In this document: positions 7,584 through 15,907 of the stretch, piece after piece
How the letters are laid out: each line of letters starts with the position of its first letter
Position numbering within the stretch: position 1 is the first letter of the stretch
From: an uncultured Bacteroides sp.
GTDB lineage: Bacteria > Bacteroidota > Bacteroidia > Bacteroidales > Bacteroidaceae
Assembly: GCF_958445495.1 (NCBI RefSeq)
Contig: NZ_CAUCSQ010000001.1
Span: 186,001 to 250,000, forward strand
DNA: 64,000 nt
Direction of reading: 5' to 3'
Made by a program: the position numbers and the translations under genes
The notes under the pieces: model-generated
What the model was told of the DNA's origin: nothing
Seen by the model: the letters and a program-made list of their open reading frames with translations, nothing else
Database searches by the model: none

Positions 7584-9527
7584 TCAATACAATTCCAATC
7601 CGAACTCATCTTTCAAATGCATTAACGCCCGGTTCTTTTGAGCCATCAACTGGAACTTTTCCACACGTCCCACAGCACGGACCGTTTCCTTCGGCGCGCT
7701 TACCCGTACTGTCATTACGACTTTACTGTTTTTCAACTGGACACGAAGATAATTCTGTATTTCGGGAATCAAAGCCATAAAATCCCTTGCAGCAATTTCA
7801 TTATCCACCACTATTTCAAAAGTCGTCGAATTATTGAGCAATACCGGACGAAGCATCTGCATGCGTTTTGCGATGGCAATCCGCTCCTTGGGCAACTGGC
7901 CGGCATATTCTTGCCAGTAATAATTCAAATCCCGTTCATTAAAAATAAAATCTTCCGCCGGTTGCTGCACTTTAGAGACATCATGAGAGGCAGACGTACT
8001 CTGTACAGCCTGTTCGTGTTGCTGCGGGTTTTTAATGGATATTCCCAAAGTAGACATTTTCATCACCGGAATCTTCCGTCCCTCTTTAGCAGCCGGCTGA
8101 ATTCCTGCTCCCGGTGAAGAAGCAGAAGCAGACGCTCTCACGGAAGAAGCCCCCCCCTGAGACGGCACGGATGCCTGAGCCGGCGATACGGAAGCTACAT
8201 TGGCAGCAGCCTGCTGTGCCGGAGATGAAACCGTAACTTTCGCCGGAGACGGAGCCGCAGATTGCATCGGAGACGAAGCAGCAGGTTGCACCGGAGACGG
8301 CTGGACCGGATTCTGCCGGACGGGCGGTGCGGAAACCGCCTGTGTCGCCTGCGAAGCAACGGTGGCAGCCTGATTGTTGAATACGGGTTTTAATGTCTGT
8401 TTAGGGCTATGCCCGCCATTTATATTCTCTCCCTCCATCGTAAGCTGTGCAAGCTGGATTAAAGTAAGCTCCACCAGCAAACGCTTATTCTTACTAATCC
8501 GGTAATTCAAGTCGCAATCATTGCAAAGCTTCATCGCTTTATACAAAAACGGCAACGCACATTTCTGCGCCTGCTCCTGATAACGCTGGCGTATCCCCGC
8601 CCCGACCTCAAGCAAAGGCAAAGTCACCGGGTCTTTTCCCACCAGCAAATCCCGAAAATGGGAAGCCAAACCCGTTATAAAATGATTTCCGTCGAACCCC
8701 TTGTTCAACACATCATTGAAAAGCAATAACGCATCGCTTACCCTGTTCTCAAGAAAACAATCCGTCAGACGGAAATAATATTCGTAATCAAGTACATTCA
8801 GATTATCAATTACACTCCGGTAAGTGATATTCCCCCCGGTAAAACTTACCACCTGGTCAAAGATGGACAATGCATCGCGCATTCCCCCGTCCGCTTTCAT
8901 GGCAATGACATTCAACGCTTCCGGTTCTGCCGCAATCCCCTCCTTCGAAGCGACATACGAAAGATGGTTCACCGTATCCTCCACAGTAATCCGGTTGAAA
9001 TCATAAATCTGGCAACGGGAAAGAATCGTCGGAAGAATCTTATGCTTCTCCGTCGTAGCCAATATAAAAATAGCATGGCGGGGAGGCTCTTCAAGAGTTT
9101 TCAGGAAAGCGTTAAAAGCGGATGCGGAAAGCATGTGCACCTCGTCGATAATATAAACCTTATATTTACCGATTTGAGGCGGAATACGCACCTGCTCCAC
9201 CAACTGACGAATATCATCTACCGAATTGTTGGAAGCAGCGTCGAGCTCATGGATATTATAAGACCGTTGCTCATTGAAAGCGACACAAGACTCGCACCGG
9301 TTACACGCTTCCCCCTCCGCGGTAGGCGCCATGCAGTTAATTGTCTTGGCGAAAATACGCGCACAAGTAGTTTTTCCCACTCCACGCGGCCCGCAAAATA
9401 AATACGCATGCGCCAGTTTCCGGGTAGCAATCGCATTTTTCAGCGTAGTAGTCAGCGCCCGTTGCCCTACCACCGATTCAAAAGTGGACGGACGGTATTT
9501 GCGGGCTGATACGATATAGTTTTCCAT
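7584..9527 (-). CDS. dnaX: DNA polymerase III subunits gamma and tau
   Basis: This 647-residue clamp-loader ATPase loads the sliding clamp and, as tau, couples the polymerases. Visible features are Walker A GPRGVGKT (46-53), a zinc module with cysteines 65, 75, 78 and 81, Walker B and DEVHML near 128-132, sensor motifs after LATTEKHKI, a long Ala/Pro/Ser/Gln-rich linker (about 390-500) and a conserved C-terminal domain ending ELY. The frame is open upstream to 9836, but MENYIVSARKYRP is the family start and a -7 motif lies just ahead at 9560-9567, so 9527 is chosen. It is divergent from the DivIC-like gene. Confidence 0.97.
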   Translation of the reverse strand: MENYIVSARKYRPSTFESVVGQRALTTTLKNAIATRKLAHAYLFCGPRGVGKTTCARIFAKTINCMAPTAEGEACNRCESCVAFNEQRSYNIHELDAASNNSVDDIRQLVEQVRIPPQIGKYKVYIIDEVHMLSASAFNAFLKTLEEPPRHAIFILATTEKHKILPTILSRCQIYDFNRITVEDTVNHLSYVASKEGIAAEPEALNVIAMKADGGMRDALSIFDQVVSFTGGNITYRSVIDNLNVLDYEYYFRLTDCFLENRVSDALLLFNDVLNKGFDGNHFITGLASHFRDLLVGKDPVTLPLLEVGAGIRQRYQEQAQKCALPFLYKAMKLCNDCDLNYRISKNKRLLVELTLIQLAQLTMEGENINGGHSPKQTLKPVFNNQAATVASQATQAVSAPPVRQNPVQPSPVQPAASSPMQSAAPSPAKVTVSSPAQQAAANVASVSPAQASVPSQGGASSVRASASASSPGAGIQPAAKEGRKIPVMKMSTLGISIKNPQQHEQAVQSTSASHDVSKVQQPAEDFIFNERDLNYYWQEYAGQLPKERIAIAKRMQMLRPVLLNNSTTFEIVVDNEIAARDFMALIPEIQNYLRVQLKNSKVVMTVRVSAPKETVRAVGRVEKFQLMAQKNRALMHLKDEFGLELY

Positions 9528-9559
9528 ATTCGGGATTCTCTCTGTTTTTGCTTTTTCTG

Positions 9560-9567
9560 CAAATGTA
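9560..9567 (-). promoter_or_regulatory. Bacteroides -7 motif for dnaX
   Basis: TACATTTG on the minus strand (CAAATGTA on the plus) lies 32 bases upstream of the chosen dnaX start and rules against the longer upstream starts. Confidence 0.6.
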
Positions 9568-9646
9568 CAATAAAAAAGTGATAAGTAATAAGTGATATAA
9601 AGAGAAGTTTTGAAGTAGAAGCGATAAGTTTTTAAGTTATTAGTTT

Positions 9647-9654
9647 TATCTTTG
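9647..9654 (+). promoter_or_regulatory. Bacteroides -7 motif for the DivIC-like gene
   Basis: TATCTTTG matches the -7 consensus 21 bases before the ATG at 9676. With the dnaX motif it makes a divergent promoter region of about 150 bases. Confidence 0.7.
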
Positions 9655-9675
9655 CAGGCATCAACAAGATAAATT

Positions 9676-9972
9676 ATGAGTAAACTAATCAATATCTGGG
9701 AATTCATCTGCAGGCGCAAATACCTCATCACCATTGTCGCATTTGCCGCCATCATCGGTTTTCTGGACGAAAACAGCCTGCTTCGCCGTTTTGAATACGA
9801 ACGGGAAATCAACCAGTTGAAACAGGAGATAGACAAATACCGGACGGATTATGAAGAGAACACCCGACGCCTGAATGAGTTAAGCACCAATCCGGACGCC
9901 ATCGAACAAATCGCCCGTGAGAAGTACCTGATGAAAAAGCCGAATGAAGATATTTACGTTTTTGAAAATTAA
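9676..9972 (+). CDS. DivIC/FtsB-like septum formation initiator
   Basis: A 98-residue bitopic membrane protein. It has a short cytoplasmic N-terminus, one membrane helix (about 17-35, LITIVAFAAIIGFLD), then a coiled coil (about 38-72, EREINQLKQEIDKYRTDYEE) and the C-terminal IAREKYLMKKPNEDIYVF motif typical of the FtsB/DivIC family. These proteins join FtsL and FtsQ/DivIB in the divisome and help activate septal peptidoglycan synthesis. It is followed three bases later by a small membrane protein gene, so the two are co-transcribed. Confidence 0.9.
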   Translation: MSKLINIWEFICRRKYLITIVAFAAIIGFLDENSLLRRFEYEREINQLKQEIDKYRTDYEENTRRLNELSTNPDAIEQIAREKYLMKKPNEDIYVFEN

Positions 9973-9975
9973 AGG

Positions 9976-10317
9976 ATGAAACAATTAGTACCCGCACTTT
10001 TCGGCGTAGGAGCCGTAATGGTTCTCACCGGCGCCGCCGTATTCATTACCGGATGGATTTACGCCCCCTACGTATATACCATTGGAGCCGGTTTTATCGC
10101 ATTGGCACAAGTAAACACACCGGTAAAAGGAAAAAGCAAAACATTGAAACGCCTCCGCATCCAACAAATATTCGGGGCACTCGCGCTTATATTGACAGGA
10201 GCCTTCATGTTCACCACACGAGGCAATGAATGGATTGCCTGCCTCACCATCGCCGCCATACTCGAACTTTATACCGCCTTCCGCATCCCGCAGGAAGAAG
10301 AAAAAGAAAGAAAATAA
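9976..10317 (+). CDS. Small polytopic membrane protein, function unknown
   Basis: A 113-residue protein that is almost entirely hydrophobic, with about four membrane helices (near 5-25, 28-45, 58-75 and 80-98) and a charged C-terminal tail (PQEEEKERK). It begins three bases after the DivIC-like gene and is surely expressed with it. No named function is recognised; a cell-envelope role is inferred only from its partner. Confidence 0.8.
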   Translation: MKQLVPALFGVGAVMVLTGAAVFITGWIYAPYVYTIGAGFIALAQVNTPVKGKSKTLKRLRIQQIFGALALILTGAFMFTTRGNEWIACLTIAAILELYTAFRIPQEEEKERK

Positions 10318-10567
10318 AAAAGAAACCGCGCCATAAAACCCGGTTTCAACGTCCGGACACCTCAGAGGGGTATCCCATAAACACCCCACTCCTTTATTCC
10401 GAACTTCTTGTACTTTATATTGATGCCCCTATCGGACATTCCCCCACCGAGATTCACTATCCCTTAAAACAGGCGTTTTCCAAAACGATTCCCCCACCTG
10501 TCCCTCCTCCAATGAAAGAGAACGAACCATTCTTGTTTCCGTGTTCCGAAGCCTCCCCCCCTTCCCC

Positions 10568-10670
10568 GACCGGACAGCTCCTTCACGACCGGACAGCCCC
10601 TTCACGACCGAACAACCCTTCCTCGACCGAACAGCTCCTTCCCCGACCGGACAACCCCTTCACGACCGGG
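10568..10670. repeat. 19-bp tandem repeat, about 5.4 copies
   Basis: Units start GACCGGACAG and end CCTTCAC. Copies are at 10568, 10587, 10606, 10625 (20 bp) and 10645, with a partial copy at 10664. The units differ by a few substitutions. The period is not a multiple of three and the region is C-rich on the plus strand, so it is probably non-coding. Confidence 0.85.
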
Positions 10671-10709
10671 CCCAAAGCAGGACATCTTACGGATTTGTCC
10701 GTCTTTCTC

Positions 10710-10770
10710 AAAAAAAATCCCCCTTGTTTAAGCCGTGAACGATAATCGTATCAGGCAAAACAAGGGGGAT
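10710..10770 (-). terminator. Terminator of the OmpH/Skp-like operon
   Basis: Read on the minus strand, ATCCCCCTTGTTT pairs perfectly with AAACAAGGGGGAT (13 bp, 28-base loop) and is followed by eight T residues. It lies 50 bases beyond the stop of the gene at 10818-11420. Confidence 0.85.
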
Positions 10771-10817
10771 GATTATACTAAAAAAACGGCCTGCTCCGGA
10801 CAGCAACCGTTATAAAC

Positions 10818-11420
10818 TCATTTCTTGGCAGGAGAATATCTGGCATTCAAACCGTCTACAATCTCCTTAGTGATATTGAATGCGCTATCGGCATAAAGCA
10901 GATTGTCAAAACCCGTATTGCTGAAAATCAGGCTATATCCGTGAGTCTTATTATATTCCTTCAAAAATGCGTTGATAGAATCACGGAACTGCAAGCTGTT
11001 CTTATTATTTTCCTCCATCAGGCCATTTTGAAGTTTATTGCTCAACTCTTGCAAATCCTGCTCCAACTTCACCAAACGATTATACTCCTGCTGTGCCCTA
11101 TCCTGTGACAAAAAAGCATTGTTCTCAACCTTTTTCTGAAAATCCTGTTTTTCCTTGTTCAGACTGTTAGCCTTCTGGTTCAACGTCAGACGCACATTTT
11201 CACTCTTCTTTACCATCGCTTCGTTCAAGTCAATACAGAAATTGTATTTAGCCAACAACGTATCGATTTCAACATAGGCGATTTTCATACCTGACAGTCC
11301 GGCGCTCACCTGAGTCGGGTTAACAGAAGTTTGATTGTCAGTTTTGCCGGCACATTGTGAAAATAAAACGATAAACGCAAGAGCAGCCAAACCGTTCATG
11401 AGATAGTTCATTCTGTTCAT
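10818..11420 (-). CDS. OmpH/Skp-like periplasmic chaperone lipoprotein
   Basis: A 200-residue protein with a lipoprotein signal (hydrophobic ALAFIVLF, then SQC with cysteine near residue 23). After a short linker comes KIAYVEIDTLLAKY, the usual start of the OmpH/Skp fold, then a long charged coiled coil (about 65-150) and a C-terminal part with FLKEYNKTHGYSLIFSN and the A-D-S motif typical of the family. Skp proteins hold unfolded outer-membrane proteins in the periplasm; here a membrane anchor is predicted. It follows the 74-residue gene by 37 bases and ends at a strong terminator. Confidence 0.88.
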   Translation of the reverse strand: MNRMNYLMNGLAALAFIVLFSQCAGKTDNQTSVNPTQVSAGLSGMKIAYVEIDTLLAKYNFCIDLNEAMVKKSENVRLTLNQKANSLNKEKQDFQKKVENNAFLSQDRAQQEYNRLVKLEQDLQELSNKLQNGLMEENNKNSLQFRDSINAFLKEYNKTHGYSLIFSNTGFDNLLYADSAFNITKEIVDGLNARYSPAKK

Positions 11421-11457
11421 AATTTAAAAAAGTATTGTTTTTAATAATTTATTCATA

Positions 11458-11682
11458 CTATCGTTCAAGGCTTTTTTCCAGCTCATCAATAGAAAAGCGC
11501 GGTTTCCTTTGCGCCTCGCGGTCCTGAGACTGTGCACACCCAATCCCTTTACTGCGTAATGCCTTATTCCCACTTACATGGCCGTTCGGGAATTTTCCTC
11601 CCTTCGTGAAGAAGACTTTCACCCCTAATAAAACAAGGGAAATAGCAACTATTAACAAAGTTATCAGTATAGTCTCAACCAT
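11458..11682 (-). CDS. Small single-pass membrane protein, conserved unknown
   Basis: A 74-residue protein with one N-terminal membrane helix (about 3-25, ETILITLLIVAISLVLLGVK) and a polar tail containing GGKFPNGHVSGNKALRSKGI followed by GCAQSQDREA. From memory, this G-K-F-P-N and C-A-Q-S-Q-D pattern recurs in small Bacteroidales proteins of unknown function. It lies upstream of the OmpH-like gene in the same transcript and has a good -7 motif at 11703-11710. The single cysteine at about position 49 is conserved in that memory and could matter, but no function is assigned. Confidence 0.75.
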   Translation of the reverse strand: MVETILITLLIVAISLVLLGVKVFFTKGGKFPNGHVSGNKALRSKGIGCAQSQDREAQRKPRFSIDELEKSLER

Positions 11683-11702
11683 TTCTATTAATTTTGTGAG
11701 TG

Positions 11703-11710
11703 CAAAGATA
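11703..11710 (-). promoter_or_regulatory. Bacteroides -7 motif for the small gene and OmpH-like gene
   Basis: TATCTTTG on the minus strand lies 21 bases before the start at 11682 and would drive the two-gene unit. Confidence 0.7.
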
Positions 11711-11815
11711 GGCTTTAATGAGATATGAGTTCAGATAAGTCAATCAAATTAACCATATTTAGCAATAGAAGAAGTCGTAACAGCCCTTCTATTCCCATTA
11801 TAAACATAAAAGAAC

Positions 11816-13276
11816 ATGGAAAAAAAAGACCTGAAGCCGGCAGGCATATTCAACTATTTTGAAGAAATCTGCCAGGTGCCTCGCCCTTCAAAGAAGGAAG
11901 AAAAAATGATTGCCTACCTAAAGGCGTTCGGAGCAAAACATAATCTTGAAACCCAAGTGGACGAAGCAGGCAACGTACTGATTAAGAAGCCCGCCACTCC
12001 GGGAAAAGAAAATCTTCAAACCGTCATCCTGCAATCGCATATCGACATGGTATGTGAAAAAAACAGCGATGTCCGGCACGACTTCCTGACCGACCCTATC
12101 GAAACGGAAATCGACGGTGAATGGCTGAAAGCGAAAGGCACTACACTGGGGGCGGACAACGGCATCGGCGTAGCTGCGGAACTGGCTATCCTGTCTGACG
12201 ACAGCATTGAACACGGCCCGCTGGAATGCCTGTTCACCGTAGACGAAGAAACCGGACTCACCGGAGCCTTCGCTTTGAAAGAAGGCTTTATGAACGGTGA
12301 CATCCTCCTGAACCTCGATTCGGAAGACGAAGGAGAAATCTTTATCGGATGTGCCGGAGGCATCGACTCCGTTGCCGAATTCACTTATAAAGAAACAGAA
12401 GTCCCCGCCGGTTATTTCTTCTTCAAAGTCGAAGTAAAAGGACTGAAAGGCGGACATTCCGGAGGAGATATCCATCTGGGACGCGGCAATGCCAATAAGA
12501 TACTCAACCGTTTTCTTAGCCGGATAGCCGCCGCACATCCCCTGTACCTCTGCGAAATCAACGGCGGCAACCTGCGCAACGCCATCCCCCGTGAAGCATA
12601 CGCTATCTGTGCCGTTCCCGAAGACGCCAAACACGACGTCCGCACCGAACTGAATCTCTTCACAAGTGAAATAGAGAACGAATTATCAGTCACCGAACCG
12701 GAATTGAAACTAATCCTCGAATCGGAGACTCCCCGTAAAACAGCCATCGACCGGGATACCGCCGACCGTCTGCTGAAAGCCCTGTATGCGGCTCCCCACG
12801 GCGTATATGCCATGAGCCAGGACATTCCCGGACTAGTGGAAACATCCACGAACCTCGCTTCCGTCAAAATGAAACCCGGCAATATCATCCGCATCGAGAC
12901 CAGCCAGCGCAGCTCCATCCTGTCCGCACGTGACGATATGGCAAATACGGTCCGGTCCGTCTTCCGGCTGGCGGGCGCCGATGTCACATTCGGCGACGGC
13001 TATCCGGGATGGAAGCCCAACCCGCATTCGGTTATCCTCACAATAGCCGCCGAATCCTATAAACGCCTGTTCGGTGTAGACGCCAAAGTAAAAGCAATTC
13101 ATGCCGGACTGGAATGCGGCCTGTTCCTCGACAAATATCCCGCACTCGACATGATATCCTTCGGGCCGACACTCACAGGAGTGCACTCTCCCGACGAACG
13201 AATGCATATTCCTTCCGTAGAAAAATTCTGGAAACACCTGTTGGATATCCTGGCGCATATACCGGCAAAAGCATAA
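11816..13276 (+). CDS. pepD: Cytosolic beta-alanyl/Xaa-His dipeptidase (M20 family)
   Basis: A 486-residue cytoplasmic zinc dipeptidase that cleaves carnosine-like and other Xaa-His dipeptides. The M20 metal ligands are recognisable in order: QSHIDMV (H and D), GADNGIG (D), DEETGLTG (E), LNLDSEDEGE (D) and HAGLECG (H). The length fits bacterial PepD, and the lid domain inserted after KGGHSGGDIHLGRGNA is present. The gene stands alone on the plus strand; the next gene begins about 60 bases later, behind a perfect hairpin. Confidence 0.96.
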   Translation: MEKKDLKPAGIFNYFEEICQVPRPSKKEEKMIAYLKAFGAKHNLETQVDEAGNVLIKKPATPGKENLQTVILQSHIDMVCEKNSDVRHDFLTDPIETEIDGEWLKAKGTTLGADNGIGVAAELAILSDDSIEHGPLECLFTVDEETGLTGAFALKEGFMNGDILLNLDSEDEGEIFIGCAGGIDSVAEFTYKETEVPAGYFFFKVEVKGLKGGHSGGDIHLGRGNANKILNRFLSRIAAAHPLYLCEINGGNLRNAIPREAYAICAVPEDAKHDVRTELNLFTSEIENELSVTEPELKLILESETPRKTAIDRDTADRLLKALYAAPHGVYAMSQDIPGLVETSTNLASVKMKPGNIIRIETSQRSSILSARDDMANTVRSVFRLAGADVTFGDGYPGWKPNPHSVILTIAAESYKRLFGVDAKVKAIHAGLECGLFLDKYPALDMISFGPTLTGVHSPDERMHIPSVEKFWKHLLDILAHIPAKA

Positions 13277-13320
13277 CCGGCACGGTGAGCCTGCAATTTT
13301 CAAAACAGACATACAAGCCG

Positions 13321-13353
13321 TCCGCCTTTACTCGCAGAATGAGTAAAGGCGGA
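13321..13353 (+). promoter_or_regulatory. Perfect 13-bp hairpin enclosing a start codon
   Basis: TCCGCCTTTACTC pairs without mismatch with GAGTAAAGGCGGA around the seven-base loop GCAGAAT. The ATG of the next gene (13339-13341) spans the loop and the first paired base. There is no T run, so it is not a standard terminator; it may mask the start codon or mark the pepD transcript end. Confidence 0.6.
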
Positions 13354-14499
13354 TTCGCATCCCCGATAGCCGGACACCCCTCTTTCCGCCAGATCCTTGC
13401 GGCCCTTTTCATCGCCATCTCTTTCCTTCCGTCCTGCCGCTGCACGGCACAACACTCTTCACCGGAAGAAATCTCCATCCCGTTCCGCGTCATGGAATGG
13501 AACGTAGAAAACCTGTTCGACACCCGCCACGATTCCCTGAAAAACGATTATGAGTTTCTTCCCGACGCCCTCCGGCACTGGAATTACAGCAGATATAAAA
13601 AGAAACTAGCCGACATAGCCCGTGTCATTACCGCCGTCGGAGAGTGGAACCCGCCGGCTTTAGTAGGACTCTGCGAAGTCGAGAACGACACAGTACTCCG
13701 GGACCTCACAGCCTATTCCCCCTTGAAAGAATCAAGATACCGCTACGTCATGACCCATTCCCCCGACCCAAGAGGCATCAATGTAGCCCTGCTCTATCAA
13801 CGGGACCTGTTCAAACTCCTGTCCCATCGTTCCGTCCCCATCCCCGTACTCAAAGCCCACCGTCCTACAAGGGATTTGCTGCATGTCAGCGGTTTGCTTC
13901 TCACCGGAGACACGCTGGACATCATTGTCTGCCACTTGCCGAGCCGTTCCGGCGGAGCCAAAGAATCCGAGCCTTACCGCCTGCATGCGGCAAAAATCAT
14001 GCGTGCGGAAGCCGACAGCCTTTTGAAGTGCCGTTCCCATCCCCAACTCATCATTATGGGAGACTTCAATGACTATCCGGACAACAAATCCATTCGGGAA
14101 ATACTCGAAGCCGAAGCTCCCCCGATATTTTCCGATGCTTCAAAATCGGCATCCGCCCCGGACTGCCCCGTCAATCCGGCCGTCCCCGTCTCCCCTCTAA
14201 AACTCTACCACCTACTTGCACGAAAAGCGAAAATTTCAAATTCCGGGTCCTACAAATATCATGGAGAATGGGGGCTACTCGACCATATAATCGTATCCGG
14301 CACTCTGCTCCCTGGCACATCCGGACCGTTTTTTACCGATGAAAGAAAAGCAAACATCGTCCGCCTGCCTTTTCTGCTGGCCGAAGATGAGAAATACGGC
14401 GGCAAAGAACCTTTCCGTACCTATAAAGGAATAAGATACCAGGGCGGTGTCAGCGACCATCTGCCCATCTGCACAGACTTCAAACTGACCTTTCACTAA
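13339..14499 (+). CDS. Exported endonuclease/exonuclease/phosphatase-fold protein
   Basis: A 386-residue protein of the EEP (DNase I-like) superfamily, which includes nucleases and phosphodiesterases. Hallmarks are RVMEWNVENLFD at the start of the fold, GLCEVEN with the metal-binding glutamate, GDFNDYP, and the terminal SDHLPI histidine motif. An N-terminal hydrophobic segment (RQILAALFIAISFLPSC) suggests export, possibly as a lipoprotein. The start at 13339 is the only ATG giving a proper signal peptide; an in-frame GTG at 13285 is an alternative. The true substrate (nucleic acid, sugar phosphate or lipid) is unknown. Confidence 0.85.
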   Translation: MSKGGFASPIAGHPSFRQILAALFIAISFLPSCRCTAQHSSPEEISIPFRVMEWNVENLFDTRHDSLKNDYEFLPDALRHWNYSRYKKKLADIARVITAVGEWNPPALVGLCEVENDTVLRDLTAYSPLKESRYRYVMTHSPDPRGINVALLYQRDLFKLLSHRSVPIPVLKAHRPTRDLLHVSGLLLTGDTLDIIVCHLPSRSGGAKESEPYRLHAAKIMRAEADSLLKCRSHPQLIIMGDFNDYPDNKSIREILEAEAPPIFSDASKSASAPDCPVNPAVPVSPLKLYHLLARKAKISNSGSYKYHGEWGLLDHIIVSGTLLPGTSGPFFTDERKANIVRLPFLLAEDEKYGGKEPFRTYKGIRYQGGVSDHLPICTDFKLTFH

Positions 14500-14592
14500 T
14501 CCCCTCTTCCGTCCCTGCGGCACATCCCTCAAGCCCGCCGCCGGCCTATGCGGCTTCCCGGCGCCGGACCCCTCCGGAATAAAAAACGCCTG

Positions 14593-15768
14593 TCAGTCCG
14601 AATACTGATACAACTTCAAGTCAAATTTCGGAGCCATCGCCAGCAAATGGTCGAAAATATCCGACTGGATGCGCTCATATTCCTTCCAAACCTTATTGCG
14701 GGAGAAAAAATAAACCTGAATCGGAACCCCGTACATCGTCGCCTCTTTCTGGCTGATAATCAAATCCAAGTCCTGGTTCACTACGGGCAAACTGCATAAA
14801 TAACGTTCGATATACACACGATACACCTGCGAATTGGTAGGGACCACCCCCTCCTCAGGCTGATAATCCGCCATCAGAGGAATCTCTTTCCGGTAACGGT
14901 CCAGCATCTCCGAAGTGCAGAACTGAAGCGTAGTCAGGTCTAAAGTAATATTCTTCATCACCCGCCGTCCTCCCGACTGCACCATGCCCCGCCAGTTCTG
15001 AAAAGGACTGCTCACCAAAGTATAAGGCGGAACCGTAGAAATCGTATTGTCAAAATTCTGAATCTTGACCGTGTTCAATGTTATCTCCTGCACAACGCCG
15101 TTTGCTGCACCGGAAGGCAGCGTGACCCAGTCCCCCGGACGTACCATATCATTGGCGGAAAGTTGAATCCCCGCCACAAAACCCAATATGGAATCTTTAA
15201 ACACCAGCATCAGAATGGCCGCCGAAGCGCCCAGACCCGCAAACAAGCTGGCAGGAGACTTATCCACGACGATGGAAACAATTACAATCCCCCCGACAAA
15301 GAACAACAACACCTGCAATACCTGGATAAATCCCTTCATCGGCCGGTTTTTCATAGACTCCTTGCCATCATAGATATCCATTATCATCAACAGGATTCCG
15401 TTGACCGCCAGCAGTAAAGAAAAAATAATATAAATGGCGCAAGCCTTCTGGGAAATAAGCAGCAACTCCTTACCGCGGACAAAAGCCACCGGCAACAGGA
15501 AATACACCAGAAAGGCCGGAATCGTATGAATCAGGTTATGGAAAACTTTGCGTTTCATCAATAATGTGTTCCAAAGATGCGGTTTCCGGCGGGTGTACTG
15601 TTTCATGCCTCCCACAAGAATCGCCTGGCAGAGGTAATTCAGCCCGATAGCAATCGCTATCATCAGCAAAGCAATGATGGTTTCGTCAAAACGGTCGGCA
15701 AACGTCGGGTCCACCCCCATATCAATCAGGATTTTATTCATCCATCTTCCCAAATCTTCTACTAGCAT
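14593..15768 (-). CDS. MscS-type mechanosensitive ion channel
   Basis: A 391-residue membrane protein with about five N-terminal helices (residues 20-200) followed by the MscS pore helix and beta domain (LGASAAILMLVFKDSILGFV, then NDMVRPGDWVTLPSGAANG, VQEITLNTVKI and NDNTISTVPP-like sequence FDNTISTVPPYTL). It belongs to the YbdG/MscM-like larger group with a cytosolic extension. It would open under membrane tension to release solutes during osmotic downshock. It is transcribed alone on the minus strand, directly behind the fucosidase terminator. Confidence 0.93.
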   Translation of the reverse strand: MLVEDLGRWMNKILIDMGVDPTFADRFDETIIALLMIAIAIGLNYLCQAILVGGMKQYTRRKPHLWNTLLMKRKVFHNLIHTIPAFLVYFLLPVAFVRGKELLLISQKACAIYIIFSLLLAVNGILLMIMDIYDGKESMKNRPMKGFIQVLQVLLFFVGGIVIVSIVVDKSPASLFAGLGASAAILMLVFKDSILGFVAGIQLSANDMVRPGDWVTLPSGAANGVVQEITLNTVKIQNFDNTISTVPPYTLVSSPFQNWRGMVQSGGRRVMKNITLDLTTLQFCTSEMLDRYRKEIPLMADYQPEEGVVPTNSQVYRVYIERYLCSLPVVNQDLDLIISQKEATMYGVPIQVYFFSRNKVWKEYERIQSDIFDHLLAMAPKFDLKLYQYSD

Positions 15769-15812
15769 AACTTATATTCTTTTTAATGAACAACAATAAA
15801 ACACCCGTTTTG

Positions 15813-15862
15813 TTTAAAAAAAAGACTGGCGCCCGGTTCGTTCAGAATCAGGCAGCCAGTCC
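15813..15862 (-). terminator. Terminator of the GH29 fucosidase gene
   Basis: On the minus strand GACTGGC pairs with GCCAGTC around a loop and is followed by nine T residues. It lies 46 bases after the fucosidase stop. Confidence 0.85.
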
Positions 15863-15907
15863 TTACTACTCTTTTTCCGGATATTCCCCGGATAGGGGCG
15901 GTCCTTG

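Larger units (their letters stand above)
10318..10817. other. 500-bp intergenic region with tandem repeat and terminator
   Basis: This space separates two convergent transcripts. It holds a 19-bp tandem array (10568-10670) and a terminator (10710-10770). A long open frame exists through the array but shows no protein-like features, so it is not called as a gene. Confidence 0.6.

Noticed and set aside
10568..10670. Possible CRISPR array
   Set aside because: The units are adjacent with no unique spacers, so this is a simple tandem repeat. No cas genes or other spaced repeats were seen.
10230..10745. 171-codon open frame through the tandem repeat
   Set aside because: It overlaps the end of a membrane-protein gene out of frame, and its Pro/Arg-rich text only reflects the 19-bp repeat.
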